Source: CAYPEZ01 sp964409985 (GTDB taxonomy: Bacteria > Patescibacteriota > Minisyncoccia > Phycocordibacterales > UBA6899). Taken from it: a DNA stretch of 9,184 nt. This document shows, piece after piece, positions 4,615 to 9,184 of the stretch (position 1 is the stretch's first letter; every line of letters begins with the position of its first letter). The position numbers and the translations under genes are program-made. The stretch lies in assembly GCA_964409985.1 (NCBI GenBank), contig CAYPEZ010000035.1:1-9184 (forward strand), given 5' to 3'. A model generated the notes under the pieces. It worked only from the letters and a program-made list of their open reading frames with translations. It searched no databases and was not told where the DNA came from.

Positions 4615-7600
4615 ATGAAGACGCAAGGTTATGCTCGGCCTGCGGTTGCTCTTTTTTCACTATCGTTAACTATTTTTTGGCTACTTGCTCTTCCGGAGAT
4701 TGCGGTCGCACTTGATGAGGATGTTAAGTATCGGCAATTACCATCATCTGGGCAAAGGACTTACGAGCCTGATAGCGTGAATGGATCAGGCGCGTATTTA
4801 CATAAGTATCCTCTTTCCTTACCTCCTGGCAGGAGTGGCTTTTCTCCATCACTTAACCTTACATACTCAAATCAAGAGAGCCAGCAGAACTCACTTTGGG
4901 GCTATGGGTGGTCGTTAGACATTCCACATATTGAGAGAGTAAACAAAATCGGAGTAAATAAACTCTACAATCAAGGAATTGCAAGTACAACATTTTCTTC
5001 AAGTATCTCGGGGGAGTTATTGCGCATTCTATCTACTTCTACAATCTCATCTTTCCTACAGGAATCAACCATCGTCGAATCTCTGATTCCGGAGCCAGTA
5101 TCTTTTGCTGAAATAGCAGAGATATTTGTTTCAACTTCAACATTGACGGTCGGGGAAACAATTCTTGTGCCCACTTCAACACAAGAGGTTGTCGATGCCG
5201 GTACAAGCACTCTCGATCAAGTAAGTAACCAGACCAGCAGTGATGTGCCTCTTGTGGATGATTTAGCGGCTCAAACTGCTCAAACACAACCAGCGCCACT
5301 TAGCAGTATTGTTTCGGATTTTGTTGCTCTAGCAGATAGATACTCTAAACCTCTTTTGCTATGGATAAAGAATGATTCAGACAAAGAACTCATTTTAAAT
5401 GAAAAAGACATAGTGAAGCCCGATGGATCACTTTACCCAACTGGGACCGAGCTAGTTGGAGAAAGAACATCCATGTCAAAAAAAGTATTTGATGGGCTAA
5501 ATAAAGATGGTATCCCTGAGATTTCTGAAATTATTTACTCAACTCCCATCCATTACTTTGATTCCGAAAGCGGAAAATTTGAGGACATAGATACCACGAT
5601 CAAAAATGAGTGGGGGACTTACTCGATGAAGAAGGCCCCGTACCAGGCGTCATTCAGCTCAGGAGTAATAAATGGTTTGATCAACATTAATTACCTAAAC
5701 CAGGAATTCTCCATTGATGCGGAAACCCAAAGTCCAGAATTTTTCCATACGCCATCAGCAAAGGGAAACACAGTAACCTATTCTGACTACTTTTATAAGG
5801 GAATTGATCTCGAGGTTACGACCCTTTCGGACAGGATTTTAAAGGAAATCGTCTTTCGTGATTCGGCTGCGTTGGAGAGTTTCCAGGAAAATGAAATGAT
5901 TGATTTTTCTTTCTCGCTCAGTGCGCCTTCAGAGCTCTCTTTGAGAGTAGAAGATAAAGAACTTAAGTCCGGTGACTCTATATCAACATCACAAATTGTT
6001 GAGGTAAGAAGCAGAGAAAATGTATTGACCACGATACTCCCTCCAGTTATGCGAGATAGTGCTGGAACTTTGGAAAAAGGGACTATTCCGGTAACGATCA
6101 CTTATACACTTAGCGAGAACACCCTCACACTGTCAAAACACATACCAACCTCTTTCTTTAAATCTGCTGTATTCCCGGTAAGGGCTGATGCGGCATTTGT
6201 TTTTGGCAGCAGTCTATTTGACACCTACTGGATGGTCTCAAGTATTCCGATCTATGGGGTGGGGTCTTGGGCTACTGCCCATGATACTTACAACTATGTT
6301 CCAAATTATAGTGGTGCAACCGCGTTGACGGCGGGTGTAGGGCACTACTATGAGCAGGATTATTATGGCATAAGGCGGGCAATATCGGTCTTTGATACGA
6401 CATCTCTCGCGACGAGTACTAACATTTCTGTGGCAAAGATTGGGATCACCCTCCAATCAAAAGAAGCGACAGATCCAAATTCGTCCTGGTTCTATCTCGC
6501 TCCCGTGACCGTTGCGACATCGGTAGTCCCAACAAGTATTGTTCAAGCAGATTTTATTAAACTTGGTACGACCACCATGTCTGATGTCAGAATGGTGAAC
6601 AGTTCTCCGTCTCAGTTTGAATTTCCACTAAACGCAACTGGCATAGCAAACATTAAAAAGGGGAGCCGTACATTGGTTGGGTGGAGGGTAGGTTACGATC
6701 TTGAAAATCAGAGTAATTCCGGAGGAACGAATGCATATAATTGGTGGTTGTATACAAGCGCAGCGGCTGATCCAGCTGTTCGTCCATATCTGCGTATTTC
6801 AACAAATCCCGCTCCCAACGCTCCCACGAACTTGCTGGTGCAAAATTATGCAACTACCTCAGCAACAACAACCAATCCGACTTTTTCTGCAATTTTCCAA
6901 AGCAGTACTGCATCAGATACGGCTGGCTTCTATCAAATCCAGATTACGAAAGACCCTTCTTCTTGGGCAAGTCCATATTGGGATTCGGGAAAGCTTAGTA
7001 TGTCAACCACGTCGGTGGGGCAACGCTCTCCCCAGCTGCCATCGTCAGCGCTATTCCCAGTTGACGGTACAAAATACTACTGGCGAATCAAGTTCTGGAA
7101 TCAGGACGATTTTGAAAGCAGTTGGAGTACAACAGGAGACAGCTTTGCGACAAGATTCACGGCTGAATACTCAGCAAAGATCGATGACGGGAGCTTTGTC
7201 AGGTATAAGCTAGAACCTGAGCAATACTGGACTGCTTTAGACAAAAAAGGAAATAGATACATCTTTGGGGCTGCGACTACTAGCCGTATCCAAGAAGACT
7301 CTACAACCACCACTGCAATTTATCGATGGATGGTCGATTCAATAACTGACACGAATGGAAACAGCATAAATTTCAGTTACGAGGTCGAAGATGGACAAGT
7401 GTATCCGACATCGATCATGTATGGAGGCGTTGGGACGGGGACCCCAGTATTTAAGGTTGAATTTCTCCGAGAGGATCGACCAGATATAGCAACGACGTCT
7501 GGCGCTGGATTTGCAGTGGTCACAAAAAAGCGTATTAAAGAAATTCTTATAAGGACGAATGGGCAAATTACACGTAGATATGCCTTAGGGTACCAGCCCG

Positions 7601-9184
7601 GGAGTAACGGAGTGAGATCTCTCCTTGCCTCAATCCAGGAATCGGGATGGGATGCACAAACCGGGACAACCACACTTCCTTCAACCCAGTTTGAATATTC
7701 AAGAAGTATAGATGGTTGGGTCGATGCTGGTTGGGCTTTGCCTTCTTATTACGCAAATACGTGGGATGGAGGAGATGTTGGAATGCGTATGGTTGATGCC
7801 AATGGCGATAGTCTGCCGGACATTCTAATGGGAGTCTACGGAGCAGCAAAAGAAGCCTGGATGAACAGCGGAACAAATTTCGTCAATGAAGTGAATAGCC
7901 CATTCAAACCACCAGATGTCTTTGCAATTAGCGGAACACTTAATACTGGGTATCGTTTTGGAGACATAAACGGAGATGGCATCTCAGATCTGCTTCAAGG
8001 CCTGGACTTTTACGGAACGTACAATCAAGCGACATATATCGGGAGCTCAACTGCTGGATGGGCTGCCACAAGCTCCCAATACGGGCCACTATTTTCTACC
8101 GCAAGTTATGGTACACACGATGTCCTTCTACAAGATATCAACATGGACGGACTAGCAGACATCATTTATCTCGGTTCGGGCGCAATAACATATAACAATG
8201 GTTATGGATGGGATGCGGGTCCTTTTTTGCCCGAGACTCGCGGAGCTTCACAGGGGGGCCATGACCTAGGTATTCGTCTCATTGATATAAATGGTNNNNN
8301 NNNNNCACAGGACCTCCTCATCTCGAGAGATTTTTACTATAACTATAACTACAACGAGCGACGAACTACATACCTCAATACTGGAAATGGATGGCAAGGT
8401 GGCGCAACCTCATCTTTCCCGTTTCCATTTATAGCCACCCAAGCTCGTGATAACGCTGTCCGATTTATGGATATCAATGCTGATGGGTTGGTTGATGTTG
8501 TGTATAGTTATCTTGATACGAATAGTGGAGGCGTTGGGAGCGGGGTATACATCAACACAGGAGGCGCATGGGTTGCTACATCGACATATACCTTCCCAAC
8601 ACCGATCGGCGCTGGATCCCCGTATTGTCTAAAGGCAGATCTTGGAGTATTTATTGCAGACATAAATGGAGATGGTCTTGAGGATGTCGTAAAGAATAAT
8701 GGTTACGACTGCCAATTAGCGGACCCACTAAAGAAGACATATCTGAGGTCTGGTATGAAGTCAGATATGTTGACTACGGTGAAGAATGACAAAGGGGCAA
8801 AGACTACGATAGCCTACACAACAACAGCGAATGCGTCTAACGGAGAAAAATTGAACCCTACGCTTCCAATAAATCTTGATGTTGTGAAGTCTGTTACATC
8901 AGACCCTGGATTCGGGGGATCAGTTTCAACTACAACATATACATACAAAGGAGGTTTGTTCTATGCATCGAATATCTCGGACAGGAAATTTTCCGGATTC
9001 GCAAGCTCGACCGCAGTTGATTCACACGGGAACAAAGTAAATACTTTTTTCTATCAAGGGAACAGTTCTGATAGTACGAATGGGGAATATAATGATCATT
9101 TCGCCAAGGCGGGCATGCCATATCGCACAGAAGTTACAGATTCTCTTGGAAATCTATTTTCACTTACAATCGAAACTTGGGCAC
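4615..9184 (+). CDS. Giant secreted SpvB/TcB/Rhs-like protein, 3' truncated by window
   Basis: One frame open from ATG 4615 to the window end (1523 codons and continuing), apart from a 10-N gap. Residues 1-32 form a signal peptide (hydrophobic core 10-26, A-V-A cleavage site), so the protein is exported. Residues 60-109 are the start of an SpvB-like domain (YPLSLPPGRSGFSPSLNLTY, then GYGWSLDIPHIERV). About 137-849 appears to be an insertion: a Ser/Thr-rich linker; a beta-rich module with TPIHYFD (310-316) and VTYSDYFYKGIDLEV (387-401); a second beta module with FDTTSLATSTNISVAKIGITL; and an FN3-like domain (735-845, NAPTNLLV to KYYWRIKFW). SpvB-like sequence resumes at 852 (YSAKIDDGSF; DSITDTNGNSINFSY). 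Six FG-GAP/VCBS-type repeats span 1061-1357, then a TcdB-middle-like region (about 1380-1475, DRKFSGF). In TcB/Rhs proteins such parts build a shell around a C-terminal toxin; that end is not visible here, so a toxin role is inferred. Confidence 0.85.
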   Translation, partial: MKTQGYARPAVALFSLSLTIFWLLALPEIAVALDEDVKYRQLPSSGQRTYEPDSVNGSGAYLHKYPLSLPPGRSGFSPSLNLTYSNQESQQNSLWGYGWSLDIPHIERVNKIGVNKLYNQGIASTTFSSSISGELLRILSTSTISSFLQESTIVESLIPEPVSFAEIAEIFVSTSTLTVGETILVPTSTQEVVDAGTSTLDQVSNQTSSDVPLVDDLAAQTAQTQPAPLSSIVSDFVALADRYSKPLLLWIKNDSDKELILNEKDIVKPDGSLYPTGTELVGERTSMSKKVFDGLNKDGIPEISEIIYSTPIHYFDSESGKFEDIDTTIKNEWGTYSMKKAPYQASFSSGVINGLININYLNQEFSIDAETQSPEFFHTPSAKGNTVTYSDYFYKGIDLEVTTLSDRILKEIVFRDSAALESFQENEMIDFSFSLSAPSELSLRVEDKELKSGDSISTSQIVEVRSRENVLTTILPPVMRDSAGTLEKGTIPVTITYTLSENTLTLSKHIPTSFFKSAVFPVRADAAFVFGSSLFDTYWMVSSIPIYGVGSWATAHDTYNYVPNYSGATALTAGVGHYYEQDYYGIRRAISVFDTTSLATSTNISVAKIGITLQSKEATDPNSSWFYLAPVTVATSVVPTSIVQADFIKLGTTTMSDVRMVNSSPSQFEFPLNATGIANIKKGSRTLVGWRVGYDLENQSNSGGTNAYNWWLYTSAAADPAVRPYLRISTNPAPNAPTNLLVQNYATTSATTTNPTFSAIFQSSTASDTAGFYQIQITKDPSSWASPYWDSGKLSMSTTSVGQRSPQLPSSALFPVDGTKYYWRIKFWNQDDFESSWSTTGDSFATRFTAEYSAKIDDGSFVRYKLEPEQYWTALDKKGNRYIFGAATTSRIQEDSTTTTAIYRWMVDSITDTNGNSINFSYEVEDGQVYPTSIMYGGVGTGTPVFKVEFLREDRPDIATTSGAGFAVVTKKRIKEILIRTNGQITRRYALGYQPGSNGVRSLLASIQESGWDAQTGTTTLPSTQFEYSRSIDGWVDAGWALPSYYANTWDGGDVGMRMVDANGDSLPDILMGVYGAAKEAWMNSGTNFVNEVNSPFKPPDVFAISGTLNTGYRFGDINGDGISDLLQGLDFYGTYNQATYIGSSTAGWAATSSQYGPLFSTASYGTHDVLLQDINMDGLADIIYLGSGAITYNNGYGWDAGPFLPETRGASQGGHDLGIRLIDINGXXXXQDLLISRDFYYNYNYNERRTTYLNTGNGWQGGATSSFPFPFIATQARDNAVRFMDINADGLVDVVYSYLDTNSGGVGSGVYINTGGAWVATSTYTFPTPIGAGSPYCLKADLGVFIADINGDGLEDVVKNNGYDCQLADPLKKTYLRSGMKSDMLTTVKNDKGAKTTIAYTTTANASNGEKLNPTLPINLDVVKSVTSDPGFGGSVSTTTYTYKGGLFYASNISDRKFSGFASSTAVDSHGNKVNTFFYQGNSSDSTNGEYNDHFAKAGMPYRTEVTDSLGNLFSLTIETWA
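7795..8685 (+). repeat. Six FG-GAP/VCBS-type repeats in the giant protein
   Basis: Six copies of a D-x-N-x-D-x-x-x-D loop, mostly in the form DINGDGxxD, start at 7795, 7963, 8134, 8284, 8470 and 8659, spaced 50-63 codons apart. The acidic positions are those that bind calcium in beta-propeller FG-GAP repeats. Copy 1 has Ser instead of the second Gly (DANGDSLPD) and copy 3 has Met in place of Gly (DINMDGLAD). Copy 4 is interrupted by the N gap. Confidence 0.85.
8296..8305. other. Assembly gap (10 N)
   Basis: Ten undetermined bases inside repeat 4 of the giant gene. The frame continues on both sides. With 10 bases the repeat loop would be one codon longer than the other five copies, so the true length may be 7. 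Confidence 0.95.

Noticed and set aside
5793..6101. 102-codon minus-strand frame inside the giant gene
   Set aside because: Ser-rich shadow of the main frame without start signals or domain features.
6701..7213. 170-codon alternative frame within the giant gene
   Set aside because: No recognisable domain or start signal; the main frame here encodes the FN3-like domain and is continuous.
1..9184. Alternative genetic code (TGA as Gly or Trp), known in some CPR lineages
   Set aside because: No in-frame TGA occurs inside any recognisable gene, and TGA ends the peptidase gene.

Overview
The window looks like bacterial chromosomal DNA from a compact genome that uses the standard code: TAA, TAG and TGA all act as stops. 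Gene content is mixed (one glycolytic enzyme, small housekeeping or stress-type genes, orphan genes, one giant secreted protein). Short or overlapping gene ends, no visible Shine-Dalgarno sites, and a huge Ser/Thr-rich SpvB/Rhs-like surface protein are compatible with Patescibacteria (CPR, Parcubacteria-like). That assignment is inference; no taxonomic marker gene is present.

Layout. 1-185 (+): 3' end of pyruvate kinase. 182-586 (-): cupin protein, overlapping the pyk stop by 4 bp. 642-1856 (-): 12-TM major facilitator efflux-type transporter. 1857-1912: compact divergent promoter region. 1913-2164 and 2171-2710 (+): two adjacent YdeI/OmpD-associated (OmdA-type) proteins, one short and one full length. 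2807-3499 (-): orphan protein with an HExxH zinc-peptidase motif. 3500-3602: a dense cluster of hairpins, including a 49-bp dyad with outward T-tracts that abuts the peptidase promoter. 3603-3812 (+): possible 69-residue coding remnant. 3809-4438 (-): single-TM helical protein of unknown function. 4439-4614: divergent intergenic region.

4615 to the window end (+) is one uninterrupted reading frame of at least 1523 codons, crossed by a 10-N assembly gap at 8296-8305. It encodes a secreted, modular SpvB/TcB/Rhs-type protein: signal peptide, first half of an SpvB-like domain, a roughly 700-residue insertion (Ser/Thr linker, two beta-rich modules, an FN3-like domain), the second half of the SpvB-like domain, six FG-GAP/VCBS-type D-x-N-x-D-G repeats, and a TcdB-middle-like region. 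The C-terminus, where YD repeats and any toxin tip would lie, is outside the window.

The main regulatory observation is that five start codons have a -10-like hexamer ending 6 or 7 bp upstream, which predicts leaderless mRNAs. No CRISPR array, rRNA, tRNA or insertion sequence was found. The genes do not form one obvious pathway. The likeliest functional module is the giant secreted protein, perhaps with the divergent membrane protein next to it.
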